From Microvelia longipes (Eukaryota; Arthropoda; Insecta; Hemiptera; Veliidae), in assembly GCA_018340805.1 (NCBI GenBank), contig JACMZG010000008.1:29115369-29179368 (forward strand): a stretch of DNA of 64,000 nt, in the 5' to 3' direction. Each line of letters opens with the position of its first letter. Position 1 is the first letter of the stretch. The notes below the pieces were generated by a model. That model did not search any database and had not been told where the DNA came from. It was given only the letters and a program-made list of their open reading frames with translations. This document shows positions 1 to 11,500 of the stretch, piece by piece. The translations under genes were made by a program, and so were the position numbers.

Positions 1-648
1 TAAATATAGACTTCCATCGACTCCGCTGTTTTATCGTTAACCATGTCTTGAATCTCCATGCTGTTATCATAAATTTCACTTAAAACACATGAACTGTCTA
101 TTTACTCATATGGATAATTTAAATGTTTACTGAGCAATAATCTGCTGGACCAATAAAAGATCAGAGTAAAAAGTAAGCTTTCCTCGGTAGAGTATTTTCT
201 CACAGAGATGTGTACACAAATTGAATATGGTTTAATTGATTATCCTTTGCGCAAACACACCTAAATTATTAAAAAATCAAAATTAATAATTATAAAACAA
301 CAATTAAATTCTGTCAATAATTTCAATATTACAAGCTCTAATAGAACTTAATATCTAAACAAGATAAAAATTATTGCAAAACAATCTATAACACCTCCTT
401 TTGGTTACGTTCAAATTCCTAGACTTTTCGCGCAAGAATAAGCCATATTAATGATTGTAAGCCCTTTTCCTAAAGGTAGCTCTATTCCTGAGGTAGTTTG
501 CATACTTAAAAGCTAAATATTAAAAAATGTATACAATCAAGGTAAAATAATTTCTTGTGAGCAGTCGCACTACCACTACTCTCTAAGAGACTCATATAAG
601 ACTTATTTTTTTTAAATTGGGGGTTAAATTTAGTTCTACTCTTTCTTC
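1..648. other. AT-rich stretch, no gene seen
   Basis: No reading frame of note and no recognisable element. If the fragment at 649-993 belongs to a longer minus-strand gene, later exons could lie here, but I see none. Confidence 0.5.
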
Positions 649-993
649 CTATTGGTGGTTTATCCTCCTTTTTTCCTTATTCAGATATTTGGAATAACTA
701 GGGAAAATATTAGGAACTGAGTTTGGTTTCAATTTTGCCCTTGTTCTTTCTACCATATAGACTGTGCCGTCAGGAACTTCTGTCTCATCACACTCAACAA
801 TCAAGTCCGAAGAAAAATGAAGACTGCGTACACTGTCCTTGTTAGGAATCAAAGGGCAGTCCCTAGAAATAATTCCTTCCCGGTCTACGTAACTCTGGAT
901 CCCTTGTTTATTCCGCTTTAGGGAGTAACTATTAAAAGAAGTATCAAACAATAAGGGTAAAAATGTGTTCGCAAATATATATTGAACGAACAC
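649..993 (-). pseudogene. THAP-domain-like fragment (DNA-binding)
   Basis: A 114-residue minus-strand frame whose C-terminal half reads like the second half of a THAP zinc-binding DNA domain: VRSLHFSSD resembles the usual CxxHF zinc site, followed by a dG-turn, then LKPNSVPNIFP, close to the invariant 'AVPxxFP' THAP signature. The expected cysteine before SLHF is arginine, so a zinc ligand appears lost. The N-terminal CxxC half is not recognisable. It could be the 5' exon of another P-element/THAP transposase, like the one at 49,142-49,376, or a decayed host THAP gene. The family call rests on motif reading only. Confidence 0.45.
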
Positions 994-1028
994 AACATTA
1001 ATATTATTTATTCACTCACGCACACACA

Positions 1029-1131
<103 letters not shown>

Positions 1132-1239
1132 GCAAAATAAAAGGGAAAAACGCATTCGCGAATGATTAAACAATATTAAACAAGGGATTTAAAAATACGA
1201 ACAGTGCAAGTTTCGTAAAATAACTTCGTCAGACAAAAT

Positions 1240-2360
1240 TTTTAAATGATTTACTGAGTCATTATTGCTGGTTAATAAATAAATAAATAAAAATCTTTAT
1301 TTGCATAAATACTAATACAAGTACAATGTATCACTTCTCAAGTAATAAAAGATACATTAATGAAGCTATTAAATATTTTCCAGATAGCACAACTAGACCT
1401 AAAGATTAATTTTGTACCAAGTTTTAACTCTCTAAGCATTAACACACATATAGAGAGATAATTTTTTTAAACTATTCTTAAAGTCTTAAAAACACCTAAT
1501 AAAGATTATTCAAGAGGAATTATCCCGTTTCAAATATTTTTGCAAACACAATTTTTTCCGCTATACTAACGGAATAAATGAGAAAAAGTAACACTAAAAA
1601 TCGGGTACGGGGCACCTCGGAACTTTTCCTCTTCACATCGGATTCTCTACACTCATTCTCCCCACTTCGGACTAGCTTTGCTTGTCCTCAGATAATTAAT
1701 AAATCAGTTTCATTCTCAGCGTTCACTCATACAGCACTGACTACGCTCAATGCTGCTTAACTTATATGACCCCACAAAATTCATGGATACAAGTCCTTTT
1801 AAAACGAAACTAGGTGAATTTTATTTTATTAAGTAAAGGTGCATACTTGTACCTTATTTCAGCTTAATTGGATTATATTTCAATTTTTTAAATATGTGCA
1901 CAAATCATTTGATTAAAATTGAACTGATGCTGATAATGAATTAATGAATTGAAATTTGTAACATATGTTAGTTAGTCTTTTACACACATGGCTACAAGCA
2001 TGCGAAATCTCAAATTGATCACAACATTTGTCAGCGTTTTATGATTTTTCGAAATTTTTGCTAGTCATTATTGCAGGTTAATGAGGTCATAAAAATTATT
2101 TTTCGAGTATCACAACTACACCTATAGACTGATTTTCGTAAAAAGTTTCAACTTTAGTATAAACACACAAGGAGGGAGCTACGATGATAACAGACAAGCA
2201 TACTCACATACAGACAGACAACTTTGTGAAAACAGCTCAGGAGGTCTTAACAACGCCTGAAACAGATAATTCCAGTGACATCCTGGTTCGGATTTTTAGC
2301 AAACACAATACTTTTTCTATTTACCTACGGTATAAATGAAGAAAAGTAAAAATGTTAAAA
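1240..2360 (-). repeat. Dispersed repeat family A, two head-to-tail copies
   Basis: A complete unit (about 1,595-2,350) preceded by a partial unit (about 1,240-1,590). The same landmarks recur about 755 bp apart: 'gcaaacacaat' at 1,544 and 2,299, each followed by a related 'ataaatgaagaaaagtaa' stretch. The unit reappears in the opposite orientation at 5,255-5,952 inside intron 1 of the receptor gene, and in pieces at 8,220, 11,300 and 12,160. Units end near a 'gacgagcgaagcgagtccg' motif and 'ccgaggtaccccgtacccg'. No coding capacity is seen, so it is probably a non-autonomous element. Confidence 0.7.
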
Positions 2361-4129
2361 TACGAGAGGTTATGAAAATTTGACCTCAAAAAAATATAAG
2401 TATGTATAAATAATAAAAAAGAGGGAAGATCCCAAGGTTCTTAAAACAGGATTTTAGTCGTGTTGTGAATCTTTTTCTTATAATTTTGGCATTTGACTTT
2501 ATCGTAAAAGCAGTTATAATAAAAATCTACAAATTCTTCAAACTCATTCAGTTGTTAGTTGCGCATTGTTATCAGTCACTTTAAAAATTAATTGTAGACT
2601 TTATTTTAGCTAATTGTCTAATTAATTGTTTTTGTTTCCAATTTCTGTGTAAGTTAAAATTTATTTAATTCACTTGTGCTTAAGTGTTATATATAAGTCT
2701 GGGTTTTTTTTTTTATTAGAAATAGTTGTTTTAATAATTACAATCAGATTTATATTTTAATTTTAAATATTAGATTGCTTAACATTTTAAATGTAAGCTT
2801 TAAAGAAGACCATTAACATGATTTTGATTGAATCAATTTCAGAAATAATATGTGTGTGTTTACTTACAAACGAGTAAGCTGTCTTATTGTTATTGTGAGT
2901 TGAATGTTTTTTGTTGTTTTAACGCTTAAACCCGTTGGGTCATATTAGCGCTCACTCAACTAATCCACCCCAGAGTTTGTACACACACATGGCGGGACAT
3001 ATGACAAGTTCACAATGTGCCTTGTTCATCTAGCCCAACCAGACTCTATCCAAACTCACCGCTCTGACTAGTGCCACTAGTTCACGGTGTGCTTAGTTCA
3101 TCTTGTCTTACTAGCTTCTTTGATCACATTAGTCTGACTTGGCTCGCAATCGTTTAACCAGTCTTAACAATCTGATCAGCTCCTTTAGCATCACCAGACT
3201 CTAGCTAGGCTCACCGCTCTGGCTAGTCCACCGCCACCCAAATTAAAAGGATATATTTTGAATAATAAAGCCATTAAGGCACTAAACAAAAATGACAGAT
3301 TTAAAAGGTACAAAGAAAATAATTTACTTCTGAACTGTCCTACGTATAAATTAATTATTTATTCTGATAACACCTTCAGCTCATATGATTAGAAAAGTTA
3401 ATTATTTACCTTACGATTGGTTTATAGAAATAAATAATAGAATTTATTATTAAACAGCAATGTAGTGATACATTAATTTAAATAAATATGAAACTTTAAT
3501 TTATGTTAGAGGAATTAAAGTTGAAAAATAAAATTAATATTAAGGAGATATTTAAATTGTTTTAAGAAAACTAGATATTAATATTTAGAATGATATATAG
3601 AAATAAGCTTAAAAATTAATTAATTATCAATAATAATTAAAAAATAAATTGCTTAAAACTTAAAGGTTGGATGAGTTCAATAAAGTTATTTTGTTGATAT
3701 TAAGATTAAAAAAATATATAGTATTGTTTTAATTTGAGTTGGTTTGGTTGTGATTAAGTTATTTAGCTTTAAAATAGTTTTGTAGGTTATGGTATTTGGA
3801 GGATCAACCGACGCGCGCGGCAATGAATTTCAGAAGATGGTAGGTGTAAAGAATAAAGGTTACCTTGAGATAATGTTTGCACTTAAATGTTTTACAGTTA
3901 CCAATTTGATGAGAGATGTTGATTTTGATAAGGTCGATGATGATAGAGAATTTACTTTTACCTGCTAAGAATTTAATTTACCTGCTCCTACTAATCTCGC
4001 ATTCTTTATGTTATAGGTACCTATCTCTTAGTGCATAACCTGGATCTACTTCTAAAAGTAGTTTTTACATGCATTCATGTTTTAGTACAAACAATATAAA
4101 TAATTCAATTATAATATAAAATTATAGAA
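2361..4129. other. Non-coding AT-rich stretch upstream of the receptor gene
   Basis: No supported gene. The only structure I see is the imperfect direct repeat at about 3,030-3,235, listed separately. Promoter and first-exon sequence of the downstream receptor may be here, but no core promoter can be defended by eye. Confidence 0.4.
3030..3235. repeat. Imperfect direct repeat of about 40 bp
   Basis: 'accagactcta' + 'ctcaccgctctg' + 'ctagt' occurs at about 3,037-3,080 and again at about 3,194-3,232, roughly 157 bp apart, in a locally GC-richer block. Confidence 0.6.
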
Positions 4130-4279
4130 ATGATTCAGATATTCCGCAATCCAATAATCAACGTTTTATTATTGCATTTAAATCAAACATTTTGGGTTGA
4201 ATATTTATCGAACTTAAAACCTGATAACGTGACCACAGATGGTCTTGTAAACCTTAATCAATATTACAAATTATTCTAG
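4130..4279 (+). other. Candidate N-terminal coding segment of the receptor, other frame
   Basis: An ATG at 4,130 opens about 49 codons (a hydrophobic INVLLLHL stretch near the start, then a polar segment with an NVT glycosylation site) to a TAG at 4,277. The frame of exon 1 becomes open at 4,258. The two open frames therefore overlap only between 4,258 and 4,279, so one small indel there would fuse them. It could be the true N-terminus interrupted by a frameshift or a sequencing error, or it could be chance. Confidence 0.35.
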
Positions 4280-5083
4280 TAGACGAATTAAAATCGAACG
4301 AATCAACTTACATACCGTATGTTCAATTTCAAGAGTATTTCCGCCTAAGTGATAATAAGTATAAAGGACTGAATAAAAGCATTGATAAAGTTATCAATTT
4401 CAGAATTATTCGAACTATTTCTGTAATTTTAAAACATTTACTTTCGTTTTGTTTTGAATTGGAAGTAGCTGGCAATTTAATTCGAGATACTTCTAATAGC
4501 ACCGTTAAGTATAATCAGCCAGGAAATAAAGAAAAACATTTATCAATACTCCAGAGTGTATTTTATTTTTCAAATTATACTAAGTTCGATTTCGAGTCGA
4601 AGCATAATTTTTTGTTCCAAGTTCCAAATTATTGCAATTATACTCGTGAAAGTATAAAAAATATCAGTTATAACAGTGTATTTAATAGTTTGTATTTAAA
4701 AGAAAATGTAAATGACAATTTTTATTATTTGATTAATAACTATTTTTGCCCCATTTGCATCAATGTTCACGAACAACATGCATTAAGAGAAAAATTAGAA
4801 CCGAAAGACATCCTTGGTTACATACTATTCAAATCATATTATTTCCCGATTTTTACTGAATTAGTTATCGAGGTAACGTTTGTTTCGGTGTCTGCTATCT
4901 GCACGGTGTCTGGTGTAATTGTTTACATGCTGTGTCCGGAGTTAAGAAATAATTTGCATGGTAAGAGCATGATGCACCATATGATTGCCATAGCTGGTTA
5001 CTATGTATCACATGCAGTGACAAAAATATATCATGATGTCAATAACAATAGAGATATTGGAGAATTGCCTTGTTTCATAGGTG
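4258..5083 (+). CDS. mthl: mthl exon 1: ectodomain, TM1, TM2
   Basis: Open from 4,258 (stop at 4,255-4,257) to the donor at 5,084 (GTAAGT). It encodes an extracellular part with several N-glycosylation sites (NST, NYT, NIS) and a CPIC cysteine pair, then TM1 ([20 protein letters not shown]) leading into [10 protein letters not shown], the family hallmark, then TM2 around [11 protein letters not shown]. The last residues (ELPCFIG) are the conserved cysteine at the start of TM3. The frame has no in-frame ATG before 4,459, so the true start is either upstream (see 4,130) or in an earlier exon. Confidence 0.85.
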
Positions 5084-8000
5084 GTAAGTTTGTTATGTAT
5101 TTAGCTATATTATATGGTATATTTATTTTGTACTTTATATTATATTGTAGATCAGCGATTCTCAATACCTGGGTTGCGACCCAAAATTGATCCGATGACA
5201 ATTATTGTTGGGTGGACATTATTATCTTTTCTCATTTAGGATATATAGGAAAATTATTGTGTTTGCAAAAAAAATCTGAAACCGGGATATCTCCGGAATT
5301 ATCCGTTTCAGTTGTTTTTAGTCTCCTGAGTAATTTTCGCAATGTTGTCTGTCTGTATGTGCGTGTGTCTGTTATCATCGTAGCTCCCAGTGTCAGTCTC
5401 AAACATCAGTCTACAACTGTAGTTGTGCTATTTCGAAAATATTTTATATGACGTCTTAACCCCCAATAATGACAGCAAAAATTTCAAAACATCATAAAAC
5501 ACGGACAAATTATGCGATCCCATTGAAATTTGACATGCATGTAGCCATGTATAAGACTAATATATGTGCAAAGTTTCATCTCATAATCAGCATTAGTTCA
5601 ACTTTTATCAAATAACTTGTATACGTTTTTTAAAACATTAAAAAATCGGAAAATGATGTAATTAAGTTAAAATTCGATTCAAGTGTATACCTTTACGTAA
5701 TAATTAATTACACCAAATTTCGTTTAAATACAACAAGTATATCCATGAATTTTGGTAGATCGTAAAAGTGAAGCAGCATCGAGCGTATTGCATCGAAACG
5801 GATGTATCTATTATCTGTAAGACGTCTTACAGTATAAATTTAACGACTAGTATATTCTGAGGACGAGCGAAGCGAGTCCGAAATATGTAGGATGAGCGTA
5901 GCAAATCCGATGTGATGAAGAAAAGTTCCGAGGTACCCCGTACCCGATTTTTTTAAAATATGTGTTTTTCTGAAAAAATATTAAACAAAAATGTTTTATT
6001 AACTTTATTTTCTACAGTTTAATCATGTTTTAACTTGTATAAACATCGATAAGAAAAACTTAAATCGGCTATGCCTTTTAAAGTTCCCTCCCGCTCTTCA
6101 TCAGTTACATAAAACTCTATAAAGGTCCATCTTACACATTTTATTGGCCTATTATATATTATATATATTTTAAGCCATATTATATATATTTTTGGTGTTG
6201 GTTGTTTGTTTTGGTTTTTGTTTACACTGAAGATGGCTGGCTTCGCCCATGCGAAACGTCTGTTATTAATGTTTATTTAAATAAAATTTCTATAGGACTG
6301 AAGTCTTCATTAATTAACCTGGAATTCTCAGCTATATTCAGACAATGAGCAAATAGGGACTTAACCCTTCTGAGAATTTTCGTTGCCTGTATTAGAATTA
6401 GAATAAACGTAAACTCATAATTTTGGTCTGACATAGCTTCTCCAAAAATAGAATAAAAAATCCTAATACATAATTTTTCATTTAATTCAACAAAATAAGA
6501 GACTGTGAACAATTATATTATATGTTATAAGAAAAAAATAATTTACTGTTCGTGTCAATAGACATCCAAGACGTCTAAAATACGCTTCAAACGTATTCTG
6601 AACTTAAATTCTTTACTTGAGTTCTATCTGAACTTGAAATTTCAAGTTCAGATGTGTTGGGTTACAAAATCACACAAATTAGAAATAATCCTACTTGAAA
6701 TAATCCTACTTTACTATATACCTCGGGTAGTTGTTGAAAAGTGAATACTAAAGAAGCACCTTACTTTTAATGTTTTATCGCCTTTTCGAAAAATAATTCC
6801 CAATTATATAAAAATGCCATAAATTATCTTCTAGATAAGGTTACAAATTGATCATCTTATAATTTTGCTAAGTAAGACCAACTTTACCCAGTGGAACATT
6901 TCAGATGCTCTTATCATTTATCCTTAAAAAATTATAATGGGAATAACAAGGTCCTAGACTTTCGGAAATAGTTAAATTTACAAATATTTTCGTTAAATAA
7001 ATAGTTTTTGATTTAGGGTATTGTTTGAAATTCAGGGTTGTTAACAATTAAGATAACACATATCATTTGATACTACCGAGTTTTCCAACACATGAATAGT
7101 TGATACAATATAATTGCGCGAGAGACACGCAAAATGCTATGCTACTTCTGGGAACTGTTCCATCATTCGTCATCAATGATGGCTCGACAAAATGTCATGT
7201 CCCACTCTGTTTCGTTACGTCTAACGTCTATTACTTCACCTTATATTTTTTCGGAATTTTAATTGAAGGTCAGAGTGAGTTCAGGCTCTGTCGGTGCCCT
7301 GATGAGTTAGACGTAACGAAACAGAGTGGGACATGACATTTTGTCGACTCATCTAAGATGGCTTATGTCGAATGATAAAACAGTTCCCAGATGAAGCATT
7401 GCATTTTGCTTGTTACATTTCCTAGGTGTCTCTCGCATATTATATTGTGTCGACTTTTCTTGTTACAACAGAAATAATAAAGGTCACAGATGTGACCTTC
7501 ATGTGAATTTTCAGATGAGTGTTACAGTTTACTTATTAACAAACAGTTTTATGAAATGGAAGAATTTTATTCAAAAATTTATTTTAAAATTTAATTTTTA
7601 TTTATTGTTTAATTGTTGATGTTTTATTAATTTATTTGTTCAGAATCATGCTTGTGATATTATTATAGATTTTGATTGTATGTATTGATTCGTCTAGATT
7701 ATTTTAAATAAATTGCTAGCTACTTATTTTGAATTTAAAATTAAAAATTATGACGAATTTTTTAAACGAAGGTTTTATTACTTAAAAAATAGAGATTATA
7801 TATGAATAAAATAAGATTAAGATCTGACGTTAGCATTGCAGACTAGCCCTTGAAACTAAATTCCTTTGAGTTCTAGCAAACTCTTTTGCAACGTTTAGTG
7901 AAAATGCTTAAAATAAGGCAAACTTTAATAAAAAAAAAATATATTTCACATTAGTGTTTATTATTCACAAAACATTAACCTCAATTATTTTTTTCTATTT

Positions 8001-8439
8001 TAGGTGCTGTTACTTGGTATTTTCTACTTACCACGTTATTTTGGCTCAACTCGATCTTTATAGATATGCTTATCAAATTCTGGTAATATTAATAATACCT
8101 CGTAGTTATAAGGCACTTTACTAACACTTTATAAACTAGAAAACAAAATTATCTAACCTTGTTGTTGTTAATTGATAAAAGCAAAATATTATTTATTTCT
8201 TTCATATTGTGATTGCAATAAGAATCCGAAACCGGGATTTTACCTGAATTATTAGTTTTTTAGGGAATTTTAAAAAATGAAAATGAATCTTATGAGGTAG
8301 ATCGGATGACGGAAGTTAAAGGAAGAATGGAGAGGGATCGATTCCTTTAAGCTTAAAGGCTTAAGCCAGTGGTTCCCAACCTTTTTATACTCGGGACCCT
8401 AAAATATTTTGAACTACTTCCCGGACCCCTTGCTATATA

Positions 8440-8504
<65 letters not shown>

Positions 8505-11500
8505 TTTGTTATTATTGTCATATATAAAGGCAAGGTAAAGACGATATAAAGAATACTAACGTTTATTAAACAAACATACATAGGTAAATATTATTAAAAA
8601 TATTAGTGCTCTTTTGTTGCTGCCTCTCATTAATTATTTTTTCAAAATGGGGAATCTTTTCACTGATTGCAAGGTGCAGATCAGATTCTGGATTGAGCTT
8701 GTTTCTTTGTTTGGTCTTTATTGCTATTAAATTACTAAACCCAAACTCACAAAGATAGGTTGTAACAATTTTTAATATAATTTATAACTTATACTTATAG
8801 TGAACGGATAGTATTAAATAAAAATTCTAACTCTAATCAGTATATAAATAATTAATAAATAAATAATAATTTAATTATTTATTGAAGTAACACACACAAA
8901 AGAAAAAAAATCTATTTTTTTACTTTTACAATATAGTTTGTAAAATTGCTCCCGGGACCCCCTAAAACTCATTTGGGACCCCCAAGGGGTCCCAGGACCC
9001 CTGGTTGGGAACCACTGGCTTAAGCTTTAAGAAAAAATGTATATGAGTTTCTTCTTTTGCGTATGACAAGTGTGAAAACACATTGCTCTATAAGGATTTC
9101 TCAAATCGACACGACACTAGCACATGGCGAGTTAATACAAAGCCTAATTAAAAAAGCAAAATAATAATATAAAATTAAAAGTATAGGAAGCTACAACAAA
9201 ATCTATTTACAGTAATAAAAAAGTACTGCTACAATAAAATTAAAAAACAGGATACTAAAACTAATTCTAAAATTGCACATTAACTCTAAATCTGCTACTC
9301 ATTGTTGAATAAATAAAACATTCGTCAAAGAGCTTGCTTTGCAAGCATATAACTTGGAGCTATACATGGGCGTAATTTGACAGCATCCTAGCCTTGGAGG
9401 GAGTATTGAGGTCTGGGTGTGTGTATGTTTCTAGCTCTACTAGACACACTATACTAGGGTGTCGGTGTGTGGAAAGAGATGGAGCTCCTCTTCATGGCAA
9501 GGATGCAGTCAAATTACGAACTAGTAACAAAATATTATATTTGCTTGCTTTGCTCGCCATTATGTGTTTGTGTGTCAGTAACTAATTTTAGAGCATAAAT
9601 TAAAATTTAAAAAATATTCTAGGGCCCGCTTTACAACTTGGAGCTATGCATTGACGTATTTTGACTGCACCCTAGTTTTAGAGGCAGTAGTGTAGCTCCG
9701 AGTCGCTTTACTCGCCCATATAATTATGTTTTTCAGTTTCTAATTTAGGAAAATACTATAATATACAGGGTGACTTAATCTTAATGGGAAAAAAATAAAA
9801 ATCCTGATCTATGGACCAGGATGAACAAAAAATGTCATGTAAGCATAGGGTCAATAGTTCTCTAAAAAAAATCTATATATCGATTATTCGATACTTTACT
9901 GTCTACAATCTACAACTTGAAAACTATTAAAGCTAAAGAGATGCGGTTTTCACTATTCTAAAGTACATTAAATTCCCTTTAAAATAGTATATTTTATGTC
10001 GCAATCATCACAATTAAACTTTAATTTAATTGCATTTAAAATAAACATTTTTATTAGTACTAAAAATGTAATAATTTTTAAATGCCAAAATCTTCGATGT
10101 TTGTCCACTTAAAGTTAAAACCTAAAAATCTTAAAAACAGCCTCATTCCATTCCCTTAAAAATGAAATAACATAATCTGTGGCTTGTTTGAACTTTATTC
10201 GAGATAATCTTAAAAAACTTTATGCAAGTCGCTTAGATGTCAAATTATTCACGGTGTTACATTACATTTAAATTGTGTCAATTTTATTTACAAAATAAAC
10301 TTAATTCTATTAAATATAATTACATTATTAATTATTCTATGTTTTGTTAATCATAGAAAATAATCAACACCCCCCCTCCCTCCTCTACCATATATTAAAA
10401 AACTCAATATAAGTCTCTTATAATAAAACAAATGCAACGAAAACATTTCTTATCATTAATAATTTGTAGCATTAAGATGATGTATTAGAGTTGAAGGAGG
10501 AAGATTTGAATATCTCTTATGATTTACATGTAGAATGATTTTTAATTCCCTCTGCAGTTAAAAGTTAATCATTTATTTATTATTTATTCATGTATAAATA
10601 TACCCATTACTTTGTATTCTTTAACAAAATTCTTCAAGAAATGTTTTTGTTGCATTTGTTTTATTATAAGAGACTTATATTAAGTTTTTTAAGCTATATG
10701 GTAGTGGAGGAGGGGGGTGTTGAATATTATAAGTATAATATCACGTATATTCTTGGTCTCGCTTCGCTCGTCTTTGTGTATGTTTATCAGTACCTAATTT
10801 TATAGCAAAAAGTAAATACATATCATAATATTCTAGGGCTCGCATTGCTCGCCTTTATGTGTTTGCTTATCAGTACCTTATTTAGAGCGTATATTACAGC
10901 ATAAAAATTAAAATATAAATTATTAATCTTAGGGCTCGCTTCGCTCGCCTTATGTGCTTGTTTGTTACTAGCCAATTTCAAACTATAGAATCAAACTTTT
11001 ACTTAATATACAAGGGCTTGCTTCGCTCGACTATATGCGTTTGTTTATCAATACCTAATTTGAGAAAAAAAACTCAATTTTTAAAAGGGGGGGGGGGGTC
11101 TATTTTTTAGTGGTTTTTGATATTTTTGGCGGGTGTAATGGTCGCCATTTTGGAAAAGCGATGCATATTAGTGTTCTACCTATCAATATCTACAATTTAA
11201 TACCCTAAATGATTTTTTTAAAAAAAAAAATTTTTGCTCGTGCGCGTAAGTGCAATTAAGAAATTGATGAAATTAACTAACGAACGTTTTTACTGTTTGA
11301 GGACGAGCGTAGCGAGTCTAAAGACGTGCTCGGTATAAATTATCTTTATGTTCTGAGGACAAATGAAGCGAGTCTAAAGTGCTGAGGATGAGCGTAGCGA
11401 ATACGAGATGGTTAGGAAAAGTTTCAAAATACCCTTGTTTTTAATTGTAACTTGTTTTTTTTAGGGGCGTAAGATGTAGGTATGAAGAAAAAAAGTTTTT

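Larger units (their letters stand above)
5084..8003 (+). other. mthl intron 1, filled with repeats
   Basis: Donor GTAAGT, acceptor CTATTTTAG. It contains a hAT-like terminal fragment near 5,153 (CAGCGATTCTCAA), a family A copy, a hairpin like those of Penelope-type elements at 6,227, and a foldback element at 7,060-7,453. Nothing recognisable is in the rest. Confidence 0.7.
8083..11464 (+). other. mthl intron 2, filled with repeats
   Basis: Donor GTAATA, acceptor TTTTTTTTAG. It contains a family A scrap at 8,220-8,265, the hAT derivative 8,367-9,017, tandem GC-box-like repeats 9,330-11,040, a long inverted repeat 10,369-10,724, a G10-G11 run near 11,088, and family A ends at 11,300-11,420. 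9,760-10,360 shows nothing further that I can support. Confidence 0.7.
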
